A stretch of 64,000 nucleotides of DNA, taken from assembly GCF_027244095.1 (NCBI RefSeq), contig NC_069665.1, forward strand, positions 3,598,501 to 3,662,500, written 5' to 3'. The translations under genes and the position numbers were made by a program. Shown here piece after piece: positions 9,317 to 24,300 of this stretch (within the stretch, counting starts at the first letter, position 1; each line of letters starts with the position of its first letter). This DNA is from Hemicordylus capensis (lineage: Eukaryota > Chordata > Lepidosauria > Squamata > Cordylidae). The notes under the pieces are model-generated. The model made no database searches. It saw nothing but the letters and a program-made list of their open reading frames with translations, and was not told where the DNA came from.

Positions 9317-12300
9317 TCACAAGACCTTTCCAGGGTTCATGAGGTTTTTAGGATCCAGCACGGCCTTGATCTGGCGCATGACGGACAGCGCCACTTCGCC
9401 CACCTCTTCCTGCAGAAGCTGCCGCTTGCCTAAGCCGATGCCGTGCTCTCCGGTGCAGGTGCCGTCCATAGCCAGGGCGCGCCTGGAAGGGGAGAAGAGC
9501 GGAGCTGAGCTGCAGTGGATGAAGGGGCCAGCCAGGGTTGCCTCTCACAGGGATTCCCAGATGTTGCTGACTACAACCCCCAGCATTCCCAGCTGCAAGG
9601 GCCTCTGGCTGGGGATTGTGGGAGCTGTAGTCAACAACATCTGGGAATCCCTGTTAGAGGGAACACTGGGCCCATCTGCCCCAGTCTCTTGCTTCCAGTG
9701 CTGCCCAGCCAAATCTCTCGCTGGAGCCAAGCATGGGAGCGACTGCTGTTCTTCATCCCCAGGAAATGGTCTTTAGTGAAAGACTGCCTGTGCTATTTCT
9801 ATTCATCCAACAAGGATAAATAGAAACATACAAATTCATGGAGCCCAGATCTATCAGTGGCTACTAGTCTGGTGGCTGTGGGCCACCTCCAGCCTCAGAA
9901 GCACGATGCCTCCCAATACCAGAGCAACAGCAAGAGAGAGGGTGTGCCTTCCCCTCTTGCCTGTGGGCCACTGTGGGAAACAGGGCGCTGGACTAGGTAA
10001 CCTTGAGCCTGATCCAGCAGGGCCATTCTTATATTCTTATGTAAAGGTCATAGTTACTGATTCCAGGGATCTCACACTTGGGTGCCCAGATGTGGTTGGG
10101 ACTACAACTCCCATCATCCCCAGACACAAGGGCCAAAGACCGCTGTGGCTGGGGGTGATGAGGTTTGTAGTCCAACATCATCTGAGCCCTGCGGTAACCT
10201 ATCTCTCTCCCATGCATATGTCTAGCCTCCCTGCCCTTCCCTCCAATGCCATCACTATATCTCATAGTAGCACAAGTTAATTATCTGCCTTTGTTGGTTT
10301 TAATTGAGTTGCGATGTTTTAACCATGTTTTTACTGGTCTGTGGACCGTTAAATACTTTTTTAAAAAACAAGTTAATTATTCCTAGGGAAGAAGTACATC
10401 CTTTTGCCCTGAACGCACTGCCGGTCCATGTCATTCAGTGAGCCCACATTCTAGAGCGGGGCCAGCAAGGAGCAAGCAGACCTGGCGATGGGCGTGTGAA
10501 GCTGCACAGGGCTGAACCCTGCAGGTGTGACCAGGAGTTGAACCTGGGACCTCCTGCATACAGAGCAAGGGCTCCACCCCTGAACTCCAGTCCCATCAGC
10601 ACCATAAGCTGCCTTCTCTTGAGTCTGCAAAAAACTTTGGCCCATCTAGCTCAGTACTGCCGGCTCTGACCGGCAGCAGCACTCTCTAGGGCAGAGTTTC
10701 TTAACCTTGGGCCCCCAGATGTTGTTGGACTACAGCTCCCATCATCCCCAGGCATGGCCTTTGTGGCTGAGGATGATGGGAGCTATAGTCCAACAACAGC
10801 TGGGGGCCCAAGGTTAAGAAACCCTGCTCTAGGGTCTTTCCCCCCAGGACTACCTGGAGATGCTGCTAGGGCCTGAAATGGAGACTTTTGCATGTGAAGA
10901 AGGTGCATTACCCTGAGCTCTAGTCCTCCTAAGGAACGGCAGTGGCTTCGCTGCTCTTGAGCTTCCTTACTAGATCACAGGAAGCTGCCTTATACCAAGC
11001 CAGACCCTTGGTCCATCTAGCTCAGTATTGTCTACCCAGACTGGCAGCAGCTCTCCGAGGTTTCAGGCAGGAGTCTCAGCCCGATCTGGAGATGCCACCA
11101 GGGAGTAAACCTGGACCACTTGTGTGCCACTGAGTGACAGTCCCATCCCCTCAGGGGAATATCTTACCACGCTCCCCTGTAGTCACCCATCCAAATGCAA
11201 TCCAGGGCAGACCCTACTTAGCAAAGGAGGCATTCCTGCTCACTATCAAAAGGCCAGCTCCCCTCCCCAGCCAGAAAACCACCGCACACCATCCCAATGT
11301 CACTTTTTCGAGATGATGAACCAGCAGTTTTTTCCATGGAGATGGCTACCACGGTCTCCCTTGGTGAAATTGCTCTTTGACCGGCCCTCTCGGGCCCTTC
11401 TGGCAGGACTCTTCACTTAGAAGCCAGGGCCATGCACGGCTCTGCCTTTCCTGGGCAGGCTGAAAGGGGGCTGGCACCCTCCCTGCTCGGCCCCCCACCC
11501 CACTGGGCATCAACGGGGGACGGTCAGACCGGTACCTGCCCAGCCGCTTGGCGAAGTCCAGCACTCGCTCACGTTCGTCAGCATCTTCAGAGTCGAAAAC
11601 CAGGATGCAATGGAAGTTCCCATCCCCAACGTGTCCAACGATAGGGCCTGCGGGCACAGAGCAAGGCAGGATGGTAGCCCAGTTATCATTACCCAGAAGG
11701 GCTGGGCAAAGGAACACAGGAACATAGGGAGTTGCTGTATACTGAGTCAGACCATTGGTCTATCTAGTTCAGTATTGTCTACCCAGACTGGCAGCGGCTT
11801 CTCCAAGGTTGTAGGCAGGAATCTCTCTCAGCCCTGTCTAGGAGATGCTGCCAGGGAGGGAACTTAGAACCTTCTGCTCTTCCCAGAGCGGCTCCATCCC
11901 CTGAGGGGAATCTCTTGCAGTGCTCACACTTCTAGTCTCCCATTCAGATGCAAGCAGGGCAGACCCTGCTTAGCTAAGGGGACAAGTCAGGCTTGCTTCC
12001 ACAAGACCAGCTCTCCTCTTAATCACATCGTTTCACATGTCCATTGATTAAAAGGGAGAGATTTGTGCAGATTAGCCTGGTCTGTTTCTCAGCACAATTC
12101 AAAAGTGCCGGTTCTTACCTTTAAATCTTTGAAGACCCAGTTTCATCACAGCAGGGTTTCCCAACCTCAGTCCCCCAAATATTGTTGGACTACAATGCTC
12201 ATCATCCCCTCTGGAGTGTTGTTGGCCATCGGAACTGGGGATGATGGGACTCGTAGTCCAACAACATCTAGGGATACAAGGCTAGGAAAGCCTACCTTAA

Positions 12301-15300
12301 AAGACTGCCCCTTCCCACGGGAACCTGTCCAACCATTAAGACTGTCACTGGAGGCCGTGCGTTCTTCCCCCTGCTCTTGGAGGCAATGGGGAACACTCCT
12401 CTTAAGTTATGGGATGCATTTCTTCAGGGAGCTTCTCTGGTATTTAACCTGGTCACTTTCTGGCTCCAGACAGAGGCTTTTATATTTGCCCAGGATTGTA
12501 GGGCTTTTGAGATGTGTTACTTCAGGGGTTCCCAACCTCCCCAGAGGTAGTTGGGCTACAACCCTCATCATCCGCAGCCATGATGGCCAAATGCCACTGT
12601 GGATTGGGCAAGTTGTAGGCCAACATCCAGAGATCCATCCGTTTTTATCCAGATGTTGCAACCTGATTGACTTCTTGTAATTTCATAACTTTTGCTTTTA
12701 TCGTTTTAAATCACGTGAGCTTTTCTGAGAACCTTTGGGCTGAAAATCAGCCTATTAAGTCTTCATAATAACAATAATAACTAATAGCACACCCAATGAT
12801 ACAGTGGTCAGTTAATTGGGCATGTTATTCCATTGTTCATCCTAGATTTGGGGGGTTTAACATTAACACATGAACACATGTACTGTATTCCAATTATTAT
12901 ATGCTTGCTTTAAATATGTGACAGTTATTTGACAGGACAGTTGACCATGTTTGGGTTTTTCTGGATACTCAAGCCTCTCTCACAGATGACTGTCCTGACA
13001 AACACTCCTTCGGATTTCAAGACATTCTGGGGCTGCACACCTGTGAGCTTAGACTCCAAGAGGTCTTTCTTTGTCTCCAGCAGGACAGCAGGGAGGCGGG
13101 AGATGGGAACACACACATCCGTGGAATAGGCCTGTAGAAACAGAGGAAGTGGCTCAGACCCTGGGTCCATCTCACTCAGTATTGTCTTCACAGACTGGCA
13201 ACGGCTTCTCCAAGGTGACAGGCAGGAATCTCTCTCAGCCCTACCTGGAGATGCTGCCAGGGAGGGAACCTGGGACCTTCTGCACGCCAAGCTGTGCTTC
13301 TGTACTTCCTGAGTTACAATACAGGACTGAGTTACAGCCGCATCCAAGAAGAATATCTTATAGCAGACAGCACTCATGAGTTGTCACCCATCCAAATGCA
13401 AACCACAAGAATGCTGCCACAAGGACGCTTGTGGATATGAGTGGCTTCATGAGTGTTACAACCAGCCTGCGACAGCGTCACTGGTTACCCATTTGCTTCC
13501 AGGATAGACTCAGCGTGATAGTTTTGACCTTGAAAGCCCTACATGGCATGAGGCTGGAGCATCTGTCAGACTACTTTCACCCATATGAACCTGCCAGAGG
13601 CCTCCATTCCACATCTCAGGCCCTGCTCAGATCCATCTGGCGGGGACTAGAGACAGGGCCTTTTCGGCAGTGGCCCCTCAACTTTGGAATGCCCTCCCAG
13701 ATGAGCTTTGGCTTGCTCTCTCCCTCAGGATTTTTAAGAAACACTTAGACTCGTCTTTTCAGAGAATCTTTTGCGTTTCTATCCTTCGTCTCCAGGTTTT
13801 TAGATATGTAAATTTGTTTGTAACTGAGCCTTGGTTCTAAAGTGAACTTTGTCCATTTTATACTGTTTTATTGTCTCTGTGAGCCACCCTGAGCAGTCTC
13901 AGACTGGAGGAAAAGGATGCAAATATTTTAAACAAACTGATTTTAAAAACTGAAATTCGCTCTTTGCTGCAAGGTCAGATATGCACGCACCCTGCTTCTC
14001 AGCCTGTGCGCTCCAGAGTGTACCAGGCTGGGGAAGACCAGATGAGAGGAAGTGTGGCGCAGCGTCCCGACAGCTCAAGCAAGTGAGCCAAGCCGCACAA
14101 CAGAGAAGTCTCCAAAGAACCCTCATCCCTGGGTGCCCGGCTCCCTTTCCGGCTCCCCCTACCTTGCAGCCGGGGCGAAGGGCCAGTGCCGCGTACCAGG
14201 CGTTGTGCCTCGCCGTCCACAGCTGGCTCCGGGCCTCCTGCTCGCGCGCCCACACAAAATCGGAGCCGCCACTGGAGTGCACAATGTCTCCTGCAGAGGG
14301 AGCCGTGGGTCAAAGCCCCACCATCACCCACAGGGCTTGGGGTTGCCACCCCTTCCTCATCTGTTCAGCCGCGGGCCTCGCCTTGCTGTGGCCACGGGGC
14401 TGGTCGCTGCCCTCTGGAGGGCCTACCTGTCGCCTGAACTTGCTCCTCCACACTCTGCTCGCTGCCATGAAACTCCAGGAAGAGGGTGGGCAGCTCTGCG
14501 TAGCTCAGGCTGCTGTAGCGGTTGCAGGCGCCCATCATGACGTCATCCAGGAACTCTGGGGTGGGAGGGAAATGGCGTCACTGCTCGGGAATTGCACGGG
14601 GGGTGGGGGTGAAACACACAGCAAGCCAAATGCTCTGCAGAATGCTAGAAGCAAGTTTTCCAGTTACACAGAACTCCTCTTCAGCCTTAGGAGGTACTCT
14701 AAGTTTGGGTGATGGGCTGCCGTGGAAACACACTAATCACATTTTACTGAGCTCGGACCCCGTGATTTTCTCACGGGGTCCGAGCTCGGTAAAAACCGGT
14801 TCTTGAACTCTGTAGATGAACCAACCATGCCAAGCGCCAATTGGCCTACTCCTGTGACGTCAAAAACAAAACAAACCCCCCAAAAACCCACCTCTATCCT
14901 TATCCCCCTGGAACATCTTTGCAACTTTTTTTTTTTAAGGGAATGTGATTGTTGTTTATATGAACCTTAAAAAAAAAAAAAGATGCCAGTTGACTCATGG
15001 AGGGAATCATGAAGGAAGGGAAGAGCAAGCCCAACAACAGAATTAGTGTTGTATTTGCTAGTATGTAATCTGACCTTTCATGGATAAATCAGGTGGAAGC
15101 TGGACTCAGTATCTAGCTCAGTATTGTCTACCCAGACTGGCAGCGGCTTCTCCAAGGTTACAGGCAGGAGTCTCTCCCAGCCAGGTCTTGGAGACGCTGC
15201 CACAGAAGGAACTGGGAACCTTCTGCTCTTCCAAGAGTGGCCCCATCCCCTGAGGGGAATCTCTTACAGGGCTCACACAACTAGTCTCCCATTCAAATGC

Positions 15301-18300
15301 AAACCAGGGCAGACCCTGCTTAGCAAAGGCGACAACTCATGCTTGCTAGCTGCTTGCTACCGAGTCCGCCGACTGGCCCATCTAGCTCAGGACAGGGCTC
15401 CCTTTCCCAGCCCGACCTGGAGACGCTGCCGCCTGGGCCTGCACCTGGCGCCTTCTTGGGTGTGCAAAGTAGGGGCCCTGCTGCTGAGCGACAGCCCCTC
15501 CTCCTCTCCCCTTGCCTCCCGCCGCTACCTGGGGGGCCCCGGACTCTCACTCACCAATGCGGGCCACGGGGACCCCAGCTTGCAGAACCTGCACGGTGCT
15601 GTCCACGGCTGCTTGCATGCTGGGGAAGGCACAGACGGCTGCCACCGTAGCCTCTGGGACGCCGTGCAGGCGCAGGGTGGCCTGGGTGATGAGGCCGAGC
15701 GTCCCCTCCGAGCCCACGAAGAGCCCGGTCAGCTGGTAACCAGCAGCGCTTTTCCTAGGAGGGGAGAGCAACGTGGGGGCCCTGCTGGATCCGACCATGG
15801 TGGGGCCATCGAGCTGAGCATTCCCACAACGGCCGCTCAGAAGCCTCCAGGAAGCTCATCAGTGGGGCAGGGAGGCCGCAGCCCTCCTTGGCCGTTTGCT
15901 CCCCACCCCCTGCAAGTGGCATTCAGGGTTATCGGCGCATCACAATATAGGAACCTCGGAAGCTGCCACATACTGAGTCAGACCCTGGGTCCATCTAGCT
16001 CAGTATTGTCGACACAGACTGGCAGCGGCTTCTCCGAGGCTACAGGCAGGAGTCTCTCTCAGCCCTATACTGGAGATACTGCCAGGGAGGGAACCTGGAA
16101 CCTTCTGCATGCAAGCGCTCTTCCACAGAGCTATGGTCCCGTTCCCTGTCTGACACATGTGGTCTCCCATTCAAAGGCAAACCAGGGCAGACCCTGCTTA
16201 GCAAAGCGGGCAATTCACGCTTGCTCCCACAGCCTTCCTCATGACTAGGCAAGCCTGAATAAATTATGCAAGACAGGCCGAAGCAAAAAAAACCCGGCCC
16301 CTTTGCACCCTTGACGCCCCCTGCAAGCCTTCCCAGGCAGGCTCCAAGACGGGAGCCATCAGCTGGGCTTCCCCAGAGTCCAAAGCGGAGACTGCAGGGA
16401 CGCCGCGTGGCCCAGCCAGGGTGTCCCAAGTGCAAAAGGAGTACCTGGGCCTCCGACTCTGCCCGGCTGTATGCAGGACCCTCCCGTCAGGCAGCACCAC
16501 TTGCAGGTTGAGCACATTCTGGCGCATGGTGCCGTAGCGCACAGCGTTGGTGCCCGAGGCGCCCGTGGCAGCCATGCCGCACAGGGAGGCATCGGCCCCG
16601 GGGTCTGAGGAGGGAAAGGGCCAGCGAGGTGAGGCACTGCCAGAAGACCCGCTACACACACACACACACACACACACACCTTTCCAGCCATGGAAGCAGC
16701 AGATCTCACATAAAGGTACAGTAAAGTGTGTCGTCGAGTTGGTGTCGACTCCTGGCGCCCACAGAGCCCTGTGGTTGTCTTGGGTAGAATACAGGAGGGG
16801 TTGACCATGGCCTCCTCCCGCACAGTATGAGATGATGCCTTTCAGCACCTTCCTAGATCGCTGCTGCCCGATGGAGGTGTTTCCCATAGGGTTTTCCCCA
16901 TTCGAACCGGCAACCTCTGGCTTGCTAGTCAGGTCATTTCCCCTCTGCGCCATGAGGTGGCTTGGAACTCTCATAGGGCCATCGCAGCTTAGGAAGCTGC
17001 CTTCTCCTGAGTCAGGCCCTTGCTCTGACTTCTAGGGCAGAAGTATCCACACTGACTGGCAGCGGCCCTCCAAGGTTCCAGGCAGGAGCCTCTCCCAGTC
17101 ACTTCTTGCGGCCAAGAAGTGAACCTGGGACCATCAGCACGCAAGTCCTACAGCGGACCAGCATCACGACATCCTAAAGCGAATGACAAGGCATGCCTCT
17201 GAAATGCCCGGGGTTTTTTCCTAACGGTCAGGGAATGCATTGGATTTCTGAAGGGTCAACGGCCATCTGGAGATTCCATGCATTCCTATGGCCATTCGGA
17301 AGGAACCCGGGCATTGCAGGAGGCATTCCCTGTCGCTCATTTTGGTACATTCCCCAGAATCTGCATGATCAGGTGCCTGGTGTCAGCTTAGTGGATGAGG
17401 AAGCTTGAGCCAGACCTTTGGTACACCTAGCTCAGGACTGTCTACACTGTTTGGCAGCAGCTCTCCAAGGTGGCAGGCAGGAGTCTTTCTCAGCCCCACC
17501 AGGAGATGCTGCCAGGGATTGAACCTGGGACCATATGCAGATGCTCTTACACAGGAACATAGGAAGCTGCCATATACTGAGTCAGACCCTTGGTCCATCC
17601 AGCTCAGTATTGTCTACACAGACAGGCAGCAGCTTCTCCAAGCTTGCAGGCAGGAATCTCTCTCAGCCCTCTCTTGGAGATGCTGCTGCCCAGGAGGGAA
17701 CTTGGGACCATCTGCACTTCCCAGAGCAGTGGCTCCATCTCCTCAGGGGAATATCTTCCAGTGCTCACACGTCTAGTCTCCCATTCAGATGCAACCAGGG
17801 TAGGCCCTGCTTAGCTAAGGGGACAAGTCATGCTTGCTACCAGGAGACCAGCCACTGAGCTAAAGTCCTAACCCCTAAGGGGCCTATCTTACAGCACTCA
17901 CCCATCCAAATGCAAACCAAGGCAGGCCCTGCTTAGCAAAGGGGGCCATCCGAGCTCGCTACGGCATGACCAGCTCTCCCCCATCCTAGGTGAGATCAGA
18001 ACAGGAATGGCTCACCAGCCATCAGGCCATTCGTCCCACACGCCTCCCCGGGCTGCGTTCTGCATCTCGGGCCTCCCGGCCTGCCCCCTGCAGTCGCCTT
18101 TGGCTGCTGCCCTCCTCTCAGGCGGACCCTCAAGCAGCCGTACCTACAGGGAACCAGAGTCCGGTGTCGTGCAGGAAGCTGTTCAGGGCCTTCCGGGTCA
18201 CCCCTGGCTGAACGGCCACCGTGAAGTCCTCTGTGTTCAGCTCCGAGATTTGGTCCATCTGGGTCAGGTTAAAGCACACACCACCCTGTCCCGTGGAAGG

Positions 18301-21300
18301 AGGCAAGCACACGCTTAACACAAAGGGGGGCAGCAGGAAAGCGTAGCAGACAGGTATGGGGAAAACATGTCGCAGCCTGACCGAGGGCCAGTGTTCCCTG
18401 TCACAGGGATCCCCAGATGTTGTCGACTACAACTCCCAGCATCCCCAGTAGCTGTAATGGCCTTTGCCCAGGGATTATGGGAATTGTAGTCGACAACATC
18501 TGGAAAACCCTGTGAGAAGGAATACTGCCAGGGGCGACCCTTTCATGAGGCCGCCACCTCAGGTGGCAGATACTTGGGGCTCCAGGAGGATGGCAAAGTG
18601 CCTTCCCACCTTCCCCATCATCAGAGCAGCTCTTTGGGACCGATCTGACCCTGGCAAACCCTGCAAGAAGCATCAGGAGGAGCCGAGGAGAGGCTGCTGG
18701 CAACCTTTCCAGATTGCCCAGGACCAAGTGGTGTAAAATCCGAAGGCTGGCCCTAACGTTTTGATGCCAGTTTGAGTTGGTCGCATCGGATTTTGCACCA
18801 CCTCCTTCCGTGCTGAGGGCCGGGGGGGGGGGAGAAGAGGAGGGAAGGAAGCAACCCCACCTCTGGATCTGCACTCAGGGCACTTCCCCTGAGGGAGAAG
18901 AGGAGGAGGGGGTGAGTGACTGCCCACCTTCCCTCCCCTCCCCCCCCCCCACTCCCCTCTCAGTGAATTTGTACAAGGGCAGCGGAATCTTGCAATCCAT
19001 CAATCACTGACGAATGACACCCCTCTAAAAGCAAGCCACACTTCTGCAGCTGCCATCCTATGCAGTTTTACTTAAGAGCAAGCCCACTGAACTAAATCAT
19101 TTACAAACAACAAATATTTGTAGACCGCTTTTCAACAAGAGTTTCCAAAGCAGTTTACAAAGAGAATAAATAAATAAGAGGGCTCCCTGTCCCCAAAAGG
19201 CTCACAGTCTAAAAAGAAAAATAGACACCAGCAAGAGTCACTGGAGGGATGCTGTGCTGGGGTTGGAGAGGGCCAGTTGCTCTCCCCCTGCTCAATAATG
19301 AGAATCACCACGTTAAAGAGGTGCCCAGTTAGCAGGGCTTTACTTCTGAATAATCCCCGCAAGCCTGCAAACTGTTCTCGAAACTCCGAAAAACAGCTAC
19401 TCTTTCATGACGCGCAACATCTGTGTTGAGCCTGAAACGTCAAGATGAGGTCCGAAAGCAGGCTGTGCAAAGGGCACCCTAGGCAAGACGGCGTCAAGAC
19501 CCAGATGATCGGGACGGACAGCAAGCCTAGACGTCGGGAAGCAATTCCAAGGTGGCATCTGGAAAGTCCCTTGCTGGTCCCCAAGTACTTTCAAAGCCCT
19601 CCAGGGTCAGTCAGAAAAGGGCTGCTGCTGCTGCTGTCCTGCACTAAAGGGAAAACCTGAAGGTCCTTCAAAGCCGGCCCCAGGTTTCTGGCCACCTTGC
19701 CAAGGACTCACCTCCAGAATCAGATGCTGGGGCCTGCAAGCCTCACCAAGAGACCCACTGGCTGCGAGGCCTTGATGGCAAAGGAAAGACTGAATTAATC
19801 ACAATCTTTTCCTCCAAGGGCCTCAGGGCAGGATATACGGTACTGCCCCTGTTTTATCTTCACAATGACCCTGTGAGGTAGGCTAGGCTAGGCTGAGAGT
19901 GAGTGAGTGAATGGTCCAATGGTCACCCAATGAGCTTCCTCATGAGCAGGGATTCCCCCAAACCTCATCTGACACTCTTAACTCAGGGCTGCACAATTTC
20001 GTTATAAGTATTGCATTTTTTAATAATATCCATCCAGACGGTAGAAATATGCGCTTGGATTCTTGTGTGTCTGGTTTTGGACCAGAAACCCCATCATTCC
20101 TGAGTACTGGCCACTGTGGCTGGGAATGATGGGAGTTGTAGTCCAAGAACAGCTGGAAGGTTGTGCAGCCCTGTTCTCACCACTCCAGAACGCTGCCTCT
20201 CAGATAATCAAAAAGAGAGAGTCCTCGAGTGTCACTCAAAGCATTCTGGAGCTGAGATACAGAACTGCAAATGGAGTCATCTCAGGCTAAGCTCAGTTGA
20301 GCTTCACACAAACTAAGCCCTGACCTCACGGGGCCCTTGTCCAGCACAGCACCTAGAACTGCACCCAGGGCCAGCCCTTCTTCACATGCCAGTGGCCGCC
20401 CTCCGTACCTGCACAGCGCTCACGCCACCTTCCAGCCCTGTCCCAGTGCCGAAGGGGATGATGGGGACTCCTTGGCTGTAGCAGCTTCTTGCCAGCTTAC
20501 TGACCTGATCCACGTTCTGGGGCCAGACCACGGCATCTGGAGGGCAGCACCTAAGAGGGCAGCAGGGAGAAGAGGAGGTGCTCATGGCCCGGCCACGATC
20601 AGAGATCTGGTTGGCAGACCCTAGAGGCAGGGCCTTTTCGGTTGTGGCCCCTCAGCTTGGGAACGCCCTCCTGGATGAGCTTTGCCATGCTCCCTCCCTC
20701 CGGGTTTTACAAAAACACAATTAAAGACACATCATTTCAGAGAGGCTTCTTAATGTTTCTGCTGCTGCTGCTGCTTATACCTGGTAGGTTTTTTAGATGT
20801 TTAGTTCTTCGTCTTCAGCTTTTTAGTAATAACTTTTAATTTGAAACTTTTCACATTTGTCGTTTTAAGCATGATTTTAGCTTTTAACTTGCTTAATGTC
20901 ATTAAAAATTTTTATTTATATTGTATCTGTTTTATTAAGATTGTGAGCCACCCCGAGCAGTGAACTGAAGGGGCGGAGTATAAATATTTTAAACAAATAA
21001 TAAATAAAATAAAGGTACAGCTGCCATCTCAGCTAAAGGGAAGAGAGCATACAGATAAAATCGGAACTGGAGAGAACACCCAGTTGGCTCACTCAGATCC
21101 AGAGGAGATCCAACAGGAATAAATCCATCCTTGATTACTGTCTTTGACCAACTAAAATACAGCACATCACATCTATAACAGAAATAGCTGTGCCTGTTTA
21201 TTTACAAGGGGATGAAAATGTGTGCCAGGGTCAGAGGAGACAAACCTTCTGCCTCACCTTCCTTTCACTCCATCACTTCAAGCACTTTTCTCCCAGGCTA

Positions 21301-24300
21301 CTACTACTACTACTAATATTTATATACTGCTTTTCAACAAAACTTTCCAAAGTGGCTTACACAGAAAAATAAATAAATAAATAAATAAATAAAATAAAAT
21401 AAAATAAATAAGATGGTTCCCTTTCACCAAAGAACTCCAAATCTAAAACAAAACATAAGGGAGAGACACCAGCAACAGCCACTGGAGGGACGCTGTGCTG
21501 GGGGTGGAGAGGGCCAGTTGCTCTCCCCATGCAAAATATAAGAGAATCGCCACTTTAAAAGGTGCCTTTTAAAACTTTGCTCAGTTAGCAGGGTTAAGGC
21601 AGGGGTTCTCAAACTTGGGTTCCCAGATGTTGGACTACAACCCCCATTATCTCCAGCTGCAACAGCTGGCCATTGCAGCTGGGGATGATGGGAGTGGATT
21701 AAGGGGGTTTTGTGCAATAAGCAGGGGTCAGTTAGCAGACCCCTCTCCTCACCCCAATTCCCTTTTGCTGTTTTCTAGCGACCACACTCATGTTTTCCAA
21801 ACACACGAACGGCAGCCTTAGCAGCCCCCACACAGCCAGGAACAGGCGCTGTCCAGGCTTCTCAGCCACCATTCTGTCCCTCCTAGACAATCGTGCAAAA
21901 GCCGGATTCCGAGGGGTCCCCGCCTTGTACCTGTGCATGGACTCGTCGTGGCCATGTTGCTCGCAGACAGCTGTGGCCGTGGACATGTTGGGGCCGCCCA
22001 CCACTGCTCTCAGGGCCTCAAGGAAATCATCGGTCAGCCAGCCCTGTGAGGAGGGAAGAAGACAGGGGTGGACAAAACGGAATAATCCGGGAGGAACCTG
22101 GACGTCGGCCTTGAGTAAACTGCTCTTCATGCAGTCCGTACTGATGTGGGGGGAGGAACATAGGAAGCTGCCATATACTGAGTCAGACCATTGGCTCATC
22201 TAGCTCAGTATTGTCTACCCAGACTGGCAGCAGCTTCTCCAAGGTTGCAGGCAGGAGTCCCAATCTGCCCTATCTTGGAGATGCCAAGGAACTTGGAACC
22301 TAGATGCTCTTCCCAGAGCGGCTCCATCCCCTCCTGAGGGGAGTATCTTCCAGTGCTCACACTTCTAGTCTCCCTTTCATATGCAACCAGGGCAGACCCT
22401 GCTTAGCTAAGGGGACAAGTCATGCTTGCTACCACAAGACCAGGAAGCCAAGTGGAGACAGGTCTCCAGCCCAAGGCCGGAAGAAACAGAAAACTACCAA
22501 CATTACCTATTCAAGAGCACAGAAAGGCAGCATATAAATGCTTCAAACAAATTAGTTCTGGACAGGAGTTCTCAAATTGGGTCTCCCCAGCAGTATTTCC
22601 TCTAAGGCGCGCACCTGTGCGCACACTCGCACTTTTTTTAATGTCTGCTCAATTAATTAGAGATCTCGCTCAGGTTGAATCAGGAAGGCCCCACTCTGAG
22701 TGCATGTGCGCACATGATACTGCCACCCAGAACAAAACTCATTCCATGCACAGACAAAAAAAATTAGAACACTGGTCCCAGGATGTTGCCGGATTACAAC
22801 TCCCATCATCTCCCGCTGCAGTGGCATACCATTACCAACAAACTGAGCGAACCACCTTAATTTGATACCTGAGCCTTGGTCTTCTCGGTAGTGGCCCCCT
22901 GTCTTTGAAACACCCCCCCAAAGGTGCTTCCTCAGTGTGGAAAGGGTTAAAAATATAACCCACCTGCTCTTTGGAAAGAATCATGTCAGCTGTCTTTCTG
23001 TTGTTCTTTTGTATGGCTGTTATTGTTTGCCACCCCAAACATTATTTGTTGTATTTGTTGTATTGTTTTTATATGTTTTTATACTTTTAACATTCTGTTT
23101 TTATTGTCTTTTTATTGTATGTTTTTAACTTTTGTAAACCGCCTTGGGGTTATCTTTTTAACGAAAGGCAGTATATAAATGCAAAAATAAAATACATAAA
23201 ATAAATAAAACAATAGTATTTACTTCAAACAGAAATATTTTAAGTAAATGGATGTTTTAAGGATTTCTATTCTGACTCTCTAGTCCCAAAACAGAGCTGC
23301 TCAAGGCAGATTACACAATTAGAAACAAACAAGAAGCATTGCCCATTTTCAAAAAAGAAACCATAAAACACACCCCAGGAGCCGGAGGTGGTGAGCAGCA
23401 CAGAGGAACCTGGCGAGAGGCCCCTGGTGGGGATTCGTCTTGGGAGAGGCGATCCTCTCTGGGTAGTAACGGAGGACCTCTGGTCTCTGAGGGTGTCACG
23501 TAATAAGCAGGGAACTTCTCCCCAGCTATTCCCAAGCAGTGCAGAGCCAGGCAGAAACTCGTGCTGAGCAAAGGTTGCATTGGCCAAGCAGCAGAATTCA
23601 CAAATAAGGCTTCTCCCCTTCAAGCTGCAGGTAAGCAGGGCAGGCTTCGGCCGTACTTTAGGAGAAGCTTCTGAGCAGTTCCACAATGGAGCCGCTTACC
23701 TTCCACCAAGGTGGCTGTGGATGATGGGAGTTGTAGTCCAATGAAATCTGGGGACCCCAGAACCCCCACAGCCACCTTGGTCAAAGGCTCCCTCTCCCTC
23801 CTGGGTGGGGGGGGGCAATCTTCAAGCAGAGGCTGGCCAGTCACCTGCTGGGGATGTTCAGGTTGTGGGTACAGACAGCATGAGAAACAGCAGCTCCTCT
23901 AAATTCTTTGTGGGGGCAGGAAAGGCCCTTTGGGAGGGAGATGGGTTCATAGTACTGAGGTGGGGGGCAGGGTGGAGCTCCATAAAATGAGGAGGGAACT
24001 CCTCAAATGCTTGCCGGGCAGCGGGGTCTGAGCCCCTGGCTCCTGCATGGGGCAGGGATGGACTAGATGTCCTCCAAGTAGCCCCTTCCAACTCCAGGAT
24101 TCTCTGAGGCTGCTCGTGTGACCTTCCCGGGGCAAATAAAAGCGGAGGAAAGGGGGAAACACTCCATGCACGTGGAGAGCCAGCCCAACACGGGGAAAAG
24201 CTCCTCGCACGCCGGCATGCTCTCTCCTCCTCTTCCTCGGGGCAAGCCTCCCTCCCCTCCGCGCCCCCCCCCCGCTCCTGAAGCCGAAGTGGACCAGTCC

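Noticed and set aside
15124-16248. 374-aa open frame on the plus strand
   Set aside because: It runs through SINE sequence and the antisense of LDHD exon 6. The protein is low-complexity SINE translation repeated in many places.
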